From Chalara sp. BL73 (Eukaryota > Ascomycota > Leotiomycetes > Helotiales), in contig CAKJVC010000064.1 in the NCBI GenBank assembly GCA_918026815.1, positions 1-64,000 of the forward strand: a DNA stretch of 64,000 nucleotides. Reading direction: 5' to 3'. Positions within the stretch are counted from its first letter, which is position 1; each line of letters begins with the position of its first letter. Of this stretch, positions 33,444 to 45,326 are shown in pieces. The translations under genes were made by a program, and so were the position numbers. The notes under the pieces were generated by a model, which worked only from the letters and a program-made list of their open reading frames with translations, ran no database searches and was not told the DNA's origin.

Positions 33444-36122
33444 ATGCAATATCTCCGACAGTTCCTCTTCTTACTTGCCATCGGACTTCTCATAGTTCCC
33501 TCTCTTGCCGCTCCAAAAGGTGGTAGTAGAGGAGGGTCTAAGGGTGGGACGTCTACCAGCAGCAGTAAAAATAAAGGAGGAGGATCTAAGAGCGGAACTT
33601 CTAGTGGCAGTGGTTCAAGCAAAGGTGCAGCAGCTGCTGTGAAGCCAATTTCTCAGTCGCCTCCAAAACACAATACACCAGAGGCGACCAAGCCCAAGAC
33701 ATCTGCGCCAGTATGTAGCCTCAGCAACAACCAACACTGGTGTTTATAGTGTATGACGCTAATTTTCAATCTGCAGATACCACTGAAACCAAATCCAGCC
33801 CATTCTACGAAAAAGACAACCCCTTCTACCAAAAAGACAACCACTTCATCGGTAAAGGAGCCAACAATCGCGCCTGCAAAATCATTAAATACCGGTCCTA
33901 AATCGGGTACATCAATACCAAGTCAAACCGCTTCTCCTGCCAAAAAGACAACCACTCCACCAGTGAAGGGATCAACGATTGTGTCTGCGAAACCATCAAA
34001 TACCACTCCCAAATCGAGTACATCAATGGCAGCCAAGCTGGGAACCATCTCTGCAGCTTCAACCGCAAAAACTGGCAACTCTATGGCTCATCCGACAGGC
34101 ACTCTACTCTCACCTCTCTCGAAGGTATCAGTATCTGCTTCTCTTACGACGTCTCTGGCTTCCTCTCTTCTTAAGTCATCTTTCATCACCCAAACTATTC
34201 CGTCGATATCTTCGTCTTCTCAGAAAACTGGGGTTCTGCATCCAATTTCTGGGAAGTCCTCATTGCTACCTTCAAGCGCGGTCGAATCCCTAAAGAACAC
34301 CCTTCCTACCTCAGCTACACTGCAAAGCCCACTTACCTCTATTTACCCAAGTAAGAGTTCAAGTATAGCTGAATTGGGAGGTGCAAACTTTGGTGACTGT
34401 GGATGGGCTCCTGGGATGAGAAAGGGTGTTAAACGCCAGGTAAATGGTTGCAGTTACTCCAAACCCGAATCAAATCCTGCGAAAGCTACAGCAAGCAAGC
34501 AATCACCCCAGCCCTCACTTCTCTCAGACGTTCCCATCAAGCCTAAGGCAAGTCTTGGTTCTTTTACAGAAGCATTTGGCATTTCTAAATCTAATATTGG
34601 TACGAAGACATCTGCAATAGATCGTCCAAGCGTTACAGCTCTCTCAAGCACTTCAGCTGTGAAGCATGCTACCACAGGGCAGCTTGGCTTGAGCCGGTTA
34701 GATACCACAAGACTCCCGAAGACAACCACGCTTGGTAATTTGAGCGGAGCTATGTCCACAGGACCCTCAGCTTCTGTACCGAAAGCCTCTATTTATAGTA
34801 CACCTACAGCAGTAACAACTCTTGCGACATCGGTACAAGCACACCAGACTGGCCTTTATTCAAGTGGATCGCCTTTTCCAGAATCAAGTGGAACCGCTAT
34901 AAGGCCCGGCACTACTCTGAGCTCTGCGACAGGGTTATTGACTGCATTTTCAAGCCAGTCAACACTTCGCACGGGCACAAATACATATTCAGCTTCTGCA
35001 TCATTGACCGTGCCACCACTAGCGCCACCGAAGACAACAGACCCAATCTATGGTGCCGCACCAGTTAATGACCCTAATCAAGAACTTGGGGGAAGTCCCA
35101 TTCGTGAGTCAGATTCCTCTTTGGGATCAGCTTCTCAGCTTCAACAAGGAGGTGCTCTTCCTGGAGGAGGATCTCAAGGCCCCTTTAGTCCAAACAAAAA
35201 TCAAGATTTCAACCCAGAAGCAAGCGCACTTCCGGACCCGGGCATGGTAAATCCTCCACTGGCAAATACAGGGCCTTTAAATACGCCACTTCCCACCAAC
35301 GCTGCTGTCCAAGGAGGGTCAGATATATCTGGCAACGCGGCTTCGCCAATCGGGGGTTCTTTCAACCAAGCACCCGCTGTTCCACTAAATGATCAAAATG
35401 TAGGAGCACAGCCAGTCAATATGGACCAATATTCATCGCCTCCAATTGTTGATCCAGCATCATTTTCAAGTCAGAACACACCAATCCAAGTATTTCCTAA
35501 CATACCAAACAATGTTCCGGACCTGAGCGGCTTTTCATCCAACCAAGGCACAGGAACTAGTCCTATCCAACCGGTGGGGTCGGATGTCCTTAGCAATACA
35601 ATGCCACCAGCTGATGAGCCAATTGCAGCTCCTAATGGAGATACTGCTACAGAGCCTTTACCCACCAGTGGAGGAAATACTCCTAACGACAGTAGCACTT
35701 CTCATGAGGTTACCGGGAATGAAGCCATTACGCAGAATGTCGATGGCTTTGGAGCTGGTGGACAGCCGACTCAAACTGCTGAGGCGCCCGTCTCCAGCGA
35801 GACTCGTACTAGCAAACCTGACGTTACACAAGATACCTACTCCTTAGAGCCAACTCTGGAGCCTGGTAACTCGACCACTCCTGAAACCACTACTGGTTCT
35901 CAAGAAATAGCTGGTTCACCAAATAATACACCGGGCAATATCCTCCAGACAGCTGACCAAACAGCGCCTAGTCCGAATGCAGCCGCTTCTACAGACATTC
36001 CAAACCCTTCGGCGGTATATCCAGAGGGAAGTGGGTCTTCCCCTGACAGCACACAAACGCTGCAGCGACGAGCACCTGTCCATCCGCGAGATTTTATTTC
36101 CGTCTTGGAACGCACGCTTTGA
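33444..36122 (+). CDS. Ser/Thr/Pro-rich secreted protein
   Basis: Two exons (33444-33710 and 33777-36122) encode 870 residues. The N-terminus is a clear signal peptide (QFLFLLAIGLLIVPSLAA). A Gly/Ser/Lys-rich low-complexity segment follows, then short imperfect repeats built on KKTTTPPVKGSTI and PAKSLNTGPKSGTSI. After that come several hundred Ser/Thr/Pro/Asn/Gly-rich residues likely to be O-glycosylated. The only cysteines in the mature part cluster at FGDCGWAPGM and VNGCSYS near residue 250. Near the C-terminus a dibasic site, LQRRAPVHPRDF, precedes a final 18-residue peptide and could be cut by a Kex2-type protease. No GPI-attachment tail is seen. It is probably an extracellular or wall-associated protein; no enzyme domain is visible. 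The 66-bp intron joins phase 0 to phase 0. Confidence 0.82.
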
Positions 36123-36254
36123 TTTTTTTATGACAGTAGACAGATGGAAATGGTGTTTGGTACTTGTACCGCTATTGTTGCAACTTTAAGTATTTGCGCT
36201 GGGAACAGGCTGTAGAAATACATGGCGAAATGGAGTTTTTGTGATATCATTGTA

Positions 36255-36443
36255 TTGGGGAGGCATTTACTGCATTGCGTTTGGCGTTTTGGGATATCAT
36301 TCTTTGGGCAGGCTTTTGCTGCATTGTGTTCGGCGTTCTGGGAATATCACTGTTTTGGATAGGCAGTTGTCGCATTACTTTTGGCGTTCTGGGACTGTCA
36401 TTGTTTGGACAGGCTTTTTGGCATGGCGTTTGGCGTACTTTTG
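36255..36443. repeat. About 50-bp minisatellite, nearly 4 copies
   Basis: Tandem units start at about 36255, 36304, 36355 and 36405, with lengths 49-51 bp. Each has TTGG(A/G)(C/T/G)AGGC near its start and TTTGGCGTTCTGGG in its middle; the fourth unit is truncated. It lies about 130 bp past the stop codon of the secreted-protein gene. Confidence 0.8.
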
Positions 36444-37628
36444 CGTAGGATACCCACCGATCCTAGAAATTTTTTGAATTACACATTTGGTCATTGGTGG
36501 GAATCCACTCTATTGCCATTCGTATGGCTATTAACAATGAAACATATGCAGTAATATACTCTAACGTGAGGAGTCGCTTAAAGCCTTAATTTTTGGAAAA
36601 ATTTGGAAGTCTGGTCCTAGTACTAATTCACTGGCTTTAACGTAATATCTTGAAGGATAATGCAATACTTTTCGTCATACTGAAGAACCTGCGATTATTC
36701 ATCTCGGGCGTCGGGAATATCTTAGCTAGATCTACATGGACTTGCCATTGACAATTCGGAGGTTGCCCCCAAGGCCGTGAATCTTTCTAGAACAATCAAT
36801 TGTCTCTCAGAGCCAGCAGACCAGATAATGGGTACATGCTGAAACTAAGAAAAGCGATCAAATTTGACCACTATCTGATTGGGCAGAGCTGTAAAGGCAA
36901 TGTCTTGGATACCTGAGTACAAACAAGGAGTCTGGTCGCTAATGATTGAATAAGCAGATTCAAATAATCTTAAAGTTTACACTGCGCTATTTGACAGCTG
37001 AGGGTAATGATAAACTTATCATAGTACATCATTCCTTCGGCTTGTTCAAGAAGTTTGGCAGTATCGAAACGTACAGTTTAATCTCGGACTGGTATACTGG
37101 GATATGGACATGGGGATATAAAGAGGAATTGTCACTCTATGTACGAGAAGCCAAGGGTCCCGATCGGTCACAATCGTAACACTGTTGAAGAAGAATCGTG
37201 ATAGAGAATGCTTGAGGTAATCCATGTACAGTATATCTCGATTCCTCTGTGGCCAGAACCCCTTAATTAGTAAGGCCGAGAAGGGATAGCGTTTGCTTAG
37301 ACGAGGCAAGCTGCTTGGCGTTCGAACCTGTATGCCAAAGTTCGGACCATTCTCGACTTAAGTTATATGAGACAAAGGGTGAGGAGAGATTTATCAACTC
37401 GTACGGATTTTAAAAAAAAATTAAGGAGTTAGACCGACATGGCTTCGCTGAGTACGGTGGGACACATTGAGCCTTTGACTCGAGACTTTTTTCCGCTAAT
37501 CCTTGGCTTTGAGATGGGCAACGACATCTCAGGTGCAGAATTTCAATGTATAAACATTCAATATAATATACATTACTTCATAATCAGGAAGCAGGTACTT
37601 CCAAAGAGGCACTAACCTATAAGATGGA

Positions 37629-38230
37629 TGACTGGCGAGACGCAGCCTTCTCAAGAGGCATGTCCACAACCAAGCTCATCAAAACACGAGAGGCAGAAAA
37701 AGCAACGGCAAGAAAGATGGCGCGCTCAATGTAACAAAATATTCGGTACTATGAATTCAAATGTGCTCCTACCAGCAATTTAGAGAAGATGCCAGAAAAA
37801 TCCAGCTAGAAACAGAAACAACTATCTGGTTCGGTCATGGAGTTGTTCCCCTTGGCTGAGGATGGCGACGGCATGCTTGGGCCACTTCTCTTGCCAAATG
37901 TGCTTGAAGCAACAATATTGTTTAGCGGTAGTAGGAGAACACTACGCAGAAATGTTGCGAGTTTAGAGAAAGAGCTAACAACTAAGGAACCACAAGATGA
38001 CAGAAGCGTAGCCAAGGCTTGCCTGATAAGGTCTTTCGCAATGGTGCTGAAATAGAAGCCGCTATGGAAGAGCATCCGGTGTGGAAACGAATCGGAAGAC
38101 GATTGGAAAATGAATGCAAGGAAGAGTCTGAGAACGATGATGTCTCAAAATTAGATGCATTTGAAAAGAATAGTTTTCGGGAGCCCAAATTCTGGTTGCA
38201 ATGTTGCAGTCTTGTAAATCCACCTCCATA
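37629..38230 (+). pseudogene. Possible decayed protein, unrecognised
   Basis: Successive plus-strand frames have coding-like, acid/base-rich composition (for example AEIEAAMEEHPVWKRIGRRL near 38040-38100 and an upstream frame from 37837), but they lie in different frames with stops between them. I could not build a continuous model with GT-AG introns. It may be a relic or an unusual gene; no family is recognised. Confidence 0.2.
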
Positions 38231-38759
38231 GTCGGCGGGACTCCAACACCAGCACCGTAGATATAGGTCTTGGGTATCTTGTCTTCACCGGGAATAACTG
38301 CAGAAAGCTCAAAGGCACGATTAATATAGAACCAATCGGTTGGAAAGATATCAGCATTTCGGAATGGTAAATTGTGTCAAGAAGCGAGCGCGATATACCT
38401 ATCACAGGGGGATATCTTTCAGACGTTGGGTAAAATCGCCCTAGCTAATGGAAGTGGTATTTCGACATAAAGTGAGAAATTTATCAAGGCCAAAAAATGT
38501 TTTGTGGTTCGATGCCCAGCATGGTAAAGAATAATCATATAAATCCATAACCTCAACTTCATAATGTATACACAAAACATCGATCGTCCTTGGTAAAATG
38601 AGATAAGACGACCAAATTTATCACCGCTTACCACCGTACTTTGCCTTGTTCGACCCAATTTTCCAAACCGCTTTCACGCCTCCCTGATCCCGTCCCCATC
38701 CTCTCGATCACACCCCTGTTCTGTTCAGGAATGCACCTCATTCTCGAGTCCCATGTGAC

Positions 38760-39512
38760 TTACGACTTCTTCTCCGCCCGGCACAACCTCCATCCTTCGG
38801 CCTCAGGGAGTAAATCCCAATCATGACCGATATCCGCACCATAAATCACATCCCATTCCCAGTCACTGTCGGAATGCTCAGCGCTATCCCACCCGCGGAG
38901 TCCTGAGCCTTGGCTTAAGGACGGTTCCTGAGACAAGGTGTTTTCGATATTTGTGTTGTTCTTCGTGGCCATCGTCACCATCACAAGCTTTCGGGCCACG
39001 GCATCCTATATCTCTGTACGGATGCAAGAAGGCACGCTGAGTGGCTACCATATCATCTGAATCGATGTTATACTTCCCGTCTTCAGCCCCCCTAAGCTGA
39101 TGGAAGACACCTTTGAAGTCCGAGTTAGACTCCTGATCCCCAGTTATTTTTCTATTTCATTCTTCTCTTTTCCCCTTCCTTTGACTTCATCCCCCATCAG
39201 GTCAACCTCCTTCGCATTATCCCTAGATCCTTCCGCACCAGCAGCTTCCATCCACACCGTGTGCCAATCAACCGCAGTCTGTACGATTTCTCCTCCTTCC
39301 TCATCAAGCCTCAACTCCTCCATTCTCCCAATAAGCATATCCCATACCGTCATAGTCGCTCTCGCAACAAAAGTCTTGCCTTCCGGGGCAGCTGCTTGTG
39401 GCTGCGAAGTGCTTGGATCCGTGGTAAGTAACGGGATGTCTAGGCCATTGACGGCGACAGTTCGCGAAGGTGGGTTCGCGGACGGCCACGGAGCATCGAC
39501 GTTAACCATCAC
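38760..39512 (-). CDS. Hypothetical protein candidate
   Basis: Two minus-strand frames, 39512-39144 (122 codons) and 38999-38760 (79 codons), have an acidic, Trp-containing, coding-like composition (VWDMLIGRMEELRLDEEGGE; HSDSDWEWDVIYGAD). They might be two exons of one gene. A 194-codon plus-strand frame at 39100-39684 overlaps them but looks like their antisense, being Ser/Pro/Phe-rich. No domain is recognised. Confidence 0.28.
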
Positions 39513-40051
39513 TATCTTTCGTTCTAGATGTCAAAATGGGGTTTGTGCTGAAAACCTGGTGCCGTTGCGTTGGGTTGTGATCTTTCATGTAGACATTGGA
39601 GGTAAGAAACGACGTAAAGAGAAGAGATTTCGGGGTACTAATATGCTGTTCAACAACATGAGAGTCATGAAGTTACGGACATGATGTATATTATCTCTGA
39701 ATACATCACCTACGACTAACAATCACGATTACTGCCGCGAAAGTAATCAAACAAGTGGACCATGACAGGGCTTTCGAATGGATGATTTGGAACATTTTGA
39801 TAAACATGCAGAGATGCCTTGATATTCATACATTCATATCACTGGCTCTGAGTCCAGGTCTCTACCGTCCCAAAAGTAATATGGAAGGAAAATGCTTCAA
39901 CAGATATCCTCACTAAACTCCAGCTTCGTTGGCCAATAATATGGACGAATGATCCCACCAAAGCAAACACCCGCCATCGCTGATGCAACACAAACAAAAA
40001 TCCTCCAACTCCAACACACGCTCCATCCGCGGCAGTAACTTCTGTGGCCGA

Positions 40052-42226
40052 CTACAACGGCTCAGCATGAACCTCAGTACGCAATCCTCCTTGATCGTCT
40101 TGAAGTTGTTCAAGTAGACTATTGATGTTCTCATCCATAGTATCAACATCCGTATCTACACACTTGGAGATTAGACGACGATATTGCTCTCCCTTCTCTC
40201 CTGCGCCAGCCATGCTTAGAGCATCCTTATACTGCGCGACCAATGTTTGGCGCTTGGCTTGCTCTTCATTTAGCATTCTTGCAAGCATGGCCCGCTCAGT
40301 GACTTCATCAGTTTGGCTGATATGACCGTTTTGCTTTCGTTCTTCATCTTGTACTCGGGCACGTAATTGCATCTGTTGTTGCTGTTCAATGAGCGAGATA
40401 ACTGCCTGGTCCAATTGAGCGTATTTGGCCTTGTTTCCTTCACTGTCTCCACCTTCCTGTAGTTGCAGGTAATCATACTCCATGGTTTGATGGCGGACTT
40501 GACTTAGCTCGTCGTTAGTGGTAATTAATAGACGATTAGCTTCCTTCTCTGACTCCATCTTGTCTTGCAGCTCATCATCGAACGACTGGGCAAGTTCGCG
40601 GAACTTCTCAACAATGAGGGGTGTGATTTTGGAGTCAACAGAGATTGCAGCTTCTGAGCTGTGAGGCAGAATATGACGGGGATTCTCCTCCTCAGGGAAT
40701 GCATCATATATTGATTTATGACGAGAGGAATCAGGTGCATATGGCGAAGATGACGCTTGAGGGTGACGATCCCGATTTCTGCTGTCATTTAAGGCTTGAA
40801 TAAGGTCCTCGGCTGTTTGTCCCGCATTGTTTGGGATGTTAGTTGATGCGCCTCGACCCATCAAAGCTCTTACGCACTTCCGTGCATTATTCTGAGCAGC
40901 AATATGAATAGCTGTATTTCCGTCGATATCTTGGGCGTCAATGAATCGTTGGATCTGATCAGGCTCAAATATCTCTTGCATCTTGTTCAGAATGATGTCT
41001 AAGTAGTAGCGCGAGCATTGATGCTTGTTGCGACTTGAAGTGATTGCTGCCGCATGATGAATAGCAGTTGCGTTGCAGTGATCGGCTTTGTCAACAGTGT
41101 TGATAAGCTGACTCACAACAGCGGGCATAGTCTGCTTGTCCATGCAGTTTGTGAATAGTACCGCACGCATTAGAGGAGTCTCCCCACGAGCATTCTCTGA
41201 GTGAAGGTTAGCACCAAAACGTTTTAACTGCTTCATAACCTCAACATCGCCCATAGCGGCAGCCCAATGCATTCCGGTATGTCCCTCATTATCGATACAC
41301 CAGTCCGCCTGGAAATTTGGCGGTGGCTCTGGTTTGTGGGCATCGCCTTCACTTGAGATCATAAAGTAGTCAAGAAGCTCATCGGCCCAGACAACATGAG
41401 CCTGCTCGGCAGCATTCTGAACCGAGTCTTCGCGCTTTCTCTTTCTGTGTCCTGTAGGGGGAGCCGACATGTCATATCTGTCATCCTCATCCATAAAAGA
41501 GGCAGAAGCTACTGTTGTATCATCTCGCATGCTCTCCTCATCATTCAATTGCGCACTGATATCATCGTAGTCCTCAATATGATGTGAAACAGCTGCCGGT
41601 ACTGTAATATTAGCACGATATAAAGATAGAAAGCTGTTGCTGACTCACTATTATTGGTCCACTTGGGAACGGCGGGCTTCTTTGGTAGTTTGGGCTTGTT
41701 TGTGGTATGCTTTGGGGCAGGAGGAGGGCTGAGGTTTCCTGGAATATATTCGAAGATAGTTCGGAGCTTATCGTAGACGCCGTTACGTTGAGCTAGAGCC
41801 TGACCTTGCTCGAGTGGAACCCATGTACCTATAGAATATATTCAGAATATGCTTTCTCATTCAAAAATCACAGTCTATACCTTGGTATTTGCCGTATCCA
41901 CCTTGAACCTTTTCATGCCGCTCCTTTTGTACCTCTCGCTCTAGAATCCGAGTTCTGGCAGGCTTGTCAAAACCAGCAGCCTTGAGGATATGTGTTGCAT
42001 TGATCCAGTCATCATGCCGACGTCGCATAACTAGTTGCTAGGCTTAACAAAAGTTCTGGGATCATGAGGAGCATCTCTTACCATGTTCTTTCAGGCCCTC
42101 ACCGAACTGGTATTCATAAACCGGAGTCTAATTTGATTAGGCTCTTATTATCCAATCTAGGAAACAAGAATCACATACATTACTATAAGTCGCGGTGTAC
42201 ACACCGGGACCACTGGGCTTCACCAT
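40052..42226 (-). CDS. mbp1: APSES cell-cycle factor, Mbp1/Res type
   Basis: Five exons (42226-42179, 42127-42082, 42030-41881, 41828-41649, 41601-40052) give 657 residues. The N-terminus is an APSES/KilA-N DNA-binding domain (residues about 8-115): [54 protein letters not shown] basic segment GHRKRKRED may be a nuclear signal. Residues about 240-410 hold ankyrin repeats ([40 protein letters not shown]). A long coiled-coil-like region rich in Gln and Glu follows, then a C-terminal segment with LISKCVD and [11 protein letters not shown]. This is the layout of the yeast Mbp1/Swi4 and fission-yeast Res1/Res2 proteins. With a Swi6/Cdc10 partner they bind MCB/SCB sites and switch on G1/S genes. 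The short first exons are supported by the continuous APSES domain. Confidence 0.94.
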
Positions 42227-42906
42227 GGCGACTTCACTGTCGCTTGCTTATGAGTGAAGCTGAAGTTGCCGAGTTACGAATCGGGGACTAAGCGGCCCAC
42301 CGAGCGCAATCGCTTTGAACCGATAATAATCGGCAGACAAGTCCGCAGAGTCGCAAAATTGACTCCAAGATTGCGTAGTTCAAATAGTGGTAGAATCACG
42401 GTGTCTGCGCTGTCTTGATAGTTTCAGGATTGACGTGGAGAGTGTGACGCGAAGAAACGCGAAAGGCAAGTGCAGCGCGTCAAAACCACTTAAACTGCCG
42501 GTCACGTGAAGGTACAAAGAAAAGCTTGTTCAACAAGTTTGTTTTCACTTTTGATTGATTAATGATATCTTCATGAACTAAGTACTGTTTTTCTCCCAAT
42601 TCTTTGTTTAATGGACTTCTTTCATATTTGTGAAGAGTTTAATTTAATGATGTTGCTCCTGGTTTGGGCCATATCTTGGAATTCTTCCCCTTCCATACCT
42701 GAGCTGAATTCATACATGCCACAATCTAAAGAGATTTAAGGGTTGACTAACGCATGTTGCAATTATGGCACAAGGAGCCGCACTTTGCAGCCCTACAAAA
42801 TATAAAATCCCGGTGTCTAATTCTGGCTATGTGCAAAGTTCTTCTAACATACATAGCGTAATATCCCCATATCTTTGAACCACATTTACAACTTTTTCGT
42901 CCCCGT
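42227..42906. other. Intergenic before inverted-repeat element
   Basis: This contains the upstream region of the Mbp1-like gene and the 3' flank of the SMP-30 gene. No gene was found. The TSD copy CCCGT at 42902-42906 borders the mobile element. Confidence 0.5.
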
Positions 42907-43386
42907 CTCGTGCTGGACAAAAAAAGCGATACTTTTTTTAACCGAAATGAACGTGCGCATAACAAAACCCCCTTTTCCTCATACAACTACATACAAACTC
43001 AAATATTTGAGAACACTCCTGTAACCTATTAGGTATAGATCTAACCCAATTATTAATAGTTTCTTGCTGTAAAGTAGCCTATTCTTTAATAGCAGCTCTT
43101 TAAAGTATCAATATCCATAAGAATACTTTTTAATATATTCTTTTATTGGCTGCTACTTATTTTCAGCTATAGAAAAGTCAGGTCTTCCTGCGATATTTTG
43201 ATAATATTCATAGCTATTGCATTCTTTCCAAACTTTAACTAGGGTTTTTCTTTTGCTAAAACTATGCTTTGAGTTTCTATTTTTTTTAAATACAAAGTCC
43301 TGGCGTTGGTATATGGGAAAAGACTGCCTTGTTATGCGCACGCTCATTTCAGCTAAAAAAGTATCGCTTTTTTGGTCCAGCACGAG
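42907..43386. mobile_element. 480-bp inverted-repeat (MITE-like) element
   Basis: Both ends begin CTCGTGCTGGAC on opposite strands and match over about 55-60 bp (left 42907-42965; right 43328-43386). The repeats include a GCGATACTTTTTT stretch and GTGCGCATAACAA. The element is flanked by the 5-bp direct repeat CCCGT (42902-42906 and 43387-43391). The 360-bp interior is AT-rich with no intact frame, so this looks like a non-autonomous element. The long repeats with a 5-bp duplication do not match the TA of mariner, the 8 bp of hAT or the 9 bp of Mutator, so I leave the superfamily open. Removing it and one CCCGT restores a continuous reading of the adjoining gene. Confidence 0.8.
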
Positions 43387-44303
43387 CCCGTATACTTAAA
43401 CTCAAAATTCTTCAAACCCTTCGCTCCAACATCCACTTTGAAAAGCCCACCCCCATATCGCGCACTCTCTGGATACTTCTCCGGCTCTTCCTCCTGCGCG
43501 CTCGTAATCCACAGCTCCGTACCCACGAAACATGGACAAGTCGTTGCTCGCGTCGGTAACTCCACGACACCGGTCACCTTCCCCTCTGGGCTAATTCTCA
43601 ACACCCTTCCTTCGTTGTAGATGCTCTGCCAGATATTCCCTTCTTCGTCCATCTTGAACCCATCTGGTTCGCCTTCTCCATCGTGCTTATACCATACCTT
43701 TCCATTACTCACATCTCCAGTCTTGACGTCGAAATCGTACTTCCAGATCTCTCTTTCCGCGGAATGTGTGAAATATAGACTCTTGTGATCCGTTGACCAG
43801 CCGACTCCATTCGGGATCGTCAAACCCTCCCTAATTATATTACGCTTCATATCATTGTCAAACCGAAACAACGTGCCTTCGGCCTGTGGCGGTCCAACAT
43901 GGAAATCATTCATCGTTCCGATCCAGAACCGTCCTTGCGGATCAATAGCTCCATCATTCGATCTTAGTCGGTCATCTAGTCCCCGGTCATCATAGAAGTA
44001 CCCCAATAGCTCATATTTCTCTGTTCTACGATTAAGAATCGTAGGGCCATGCTTTCCGCCCATGAGGATTTTCTCAGAGGAATCAATGCCTTCTATATCA
44101 GCCGTGACACCGACAGGCATGTCCAGTTGAATGGTTTTGAGTGATGAAGGGCCGACGGAGAGATTGATCACGTGAAGTTGGTGCTTCTTGATGTCTACGA
44201 AGCGGAGATGATTTCTGATGGCCTCATAGTATGGGGCTTCTCCCAGACCACACTTTAGGTCAAGGTAGGGCTCGGTCACTTTCCATGTTTTGATTTCAGC
44301 CAT
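43353..44303 (-). CDS. SMP-30/gluconolactonase-family protein
   Basis: A single-exon gene for 316 residues of the SMP-30/gluconolactonase/LRE-like six-bladed beta-propeller family, which hydrolyses sugar lactones in its characterised members. Expected metal and active-site blocks are present: GLGEAPYY with Glu22; RSNDGAIDPQGRFWIGTMN; GLTIPNGVGWSTD with its Asn; and EPDGFKMDEEGNIW with its Asp. The protein appears full-length up to GGLFKVDVGAKGLKNFEFKY. The last residues, from TGS to AILF, and the TAG stop are encoded by the mobile element at 42907-43386. Without the insertion the frame would end after a few residues (TGTKKL then TAA), so the fold is probably intact. Substrate is unknown. No signal peptide, so it is probably cytosolic. 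Confidence 0.93.
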   Translation of the reverse strand: MAEIKTWKVTEPYLDLKCGLGEAPYYEAIRNHLRFVDIKKHQLHVINLSVGPSSLKTIQLDMPVGVTADIEGIDSSEKILMGGKHGPTILNRRTEKYELLGYFYDDRGLDDRLRSNDGAIDPQGRFWIGTMNDFHVGPPQAEGTLFRFDNDMKRNIIREGLTIPNGVGWSTDHKSLYFTHSAEREIWKYDFDVKTGDVSNGKVWYKHDGEGEPDGFKMDEEGNIWQSIYNEGRVLRISPEGKVTGVVELPTRATTCPCFVGTELWITSAQEEEPEKYPESARYGGGLFKVDVGAKGLKNFEFKYTGSCWTKKAILF

Positions 44304-45326
44304 TTTGAAGAGTGAGGGACTGTATTATTTGCGGGAAAAGTGATGAAGTTATTTTGGGTGGGATGTTTAACTTAAGTGGGGTGGATAAATGGTGTCGAAA
44401 TATTTGGCACCGTTAAGACCCTCTGAATTTTGCCTCATACAAAGTTTATTAAATATCGGAGCTGTCAAGCACCGAATTTCAAGTAGCAAGAGCCATATAG
44501 AAAGGTGTAAACGTCACGGCGGAAGTCTTCATGACAGACTCTATTAAGAGAAAATCCGAGAAAGTAATTGAGTAGCTGACCACTGAGTATAGAAAATATT
44601 TAGCTCTCTTCAATAAAATATATAAATGAAAATAAAACCTCATATCAATGTGTATGAGCCTTGCCGTACTTTGCTATAATTTCCACACTGCAAGTCAACC
44701 TTCATAAGTGCTCCTTGAAGGCATTGGAAAAGGTTGCGAGAGAGAAATTGATATTAATAGCAACATCGCTGACGGAATAGAAAGTAGAAACACGATTGGC
44801 ACCCATGCCTAGACTTTCAAGGCAAGACCACCAACTATGACCGGCGCCTCCCATCTGTAGACCCAAGATATAGCTACTTCTCTAAGCATCCAGTAGCCCA
44901 CAGTTGTGTTTCTCATAGAAGACAAGAGAACAGTGAGAATCCATTGAATTAACACACGACGATAATATCGAGTCCTAATGAAGGATAATTGCAACCTAGA
45001 CCATCATGGATATTGTTGGTTGATGGAGATATAAGAGTTTGAATAGACACTAGACGATTGGTTTGTCAAACCTAGATATCACGAAAGAATATGAAGATGC
45101 AAAATTTCACTTAAGGCCACACACACATTTATAACTAACTGAATGATAGTAAGATAGTAATAAAATGAGAGCAAAAAGAGGAAACAATTAGATCTTGGGG
45201 TTGGTAGATATCGTTAGTGGATGTCACACTCAGTCCCCTCGCCTTCAACCAACTTTGATCAAAGCATCGCAACGATCTCGAGATTCAACAAGCCAGCAAA
45301 ATCATGATCGCAAAAATGCAAAAGAA
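44304..45326. other. Intergenic, AT-rich, no gene seen
   Basis: About 1 kb upstream of the SMP-30 gene and downstream of tRNA-Arg. The longest frame is about 60 codons. Downstream of the tRNA on the minus strand are T-runs (around 45311-45325) that would serve as RNA polymerase III terminators. Confidence 0.5.

Larger units (their letters stand above)
36444..40051. other. 3.6-kb region without a confident gene
   Basis: Two stretches look somewhat protein-like and are listed separately (37629-38230 plus strand, 38760-39512 minus strand). The rest has only short, overlapping frames. No RNA gene or transposon ends were seen. Confidence 0.4.

Noticed and set aside
39100..39684. 194-codon plus-strand ORF
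   Set aside because: Composition is Ser/Phe/Pro-rich and mirrors a more coding-like minus-strand frame; no domain and no start context.
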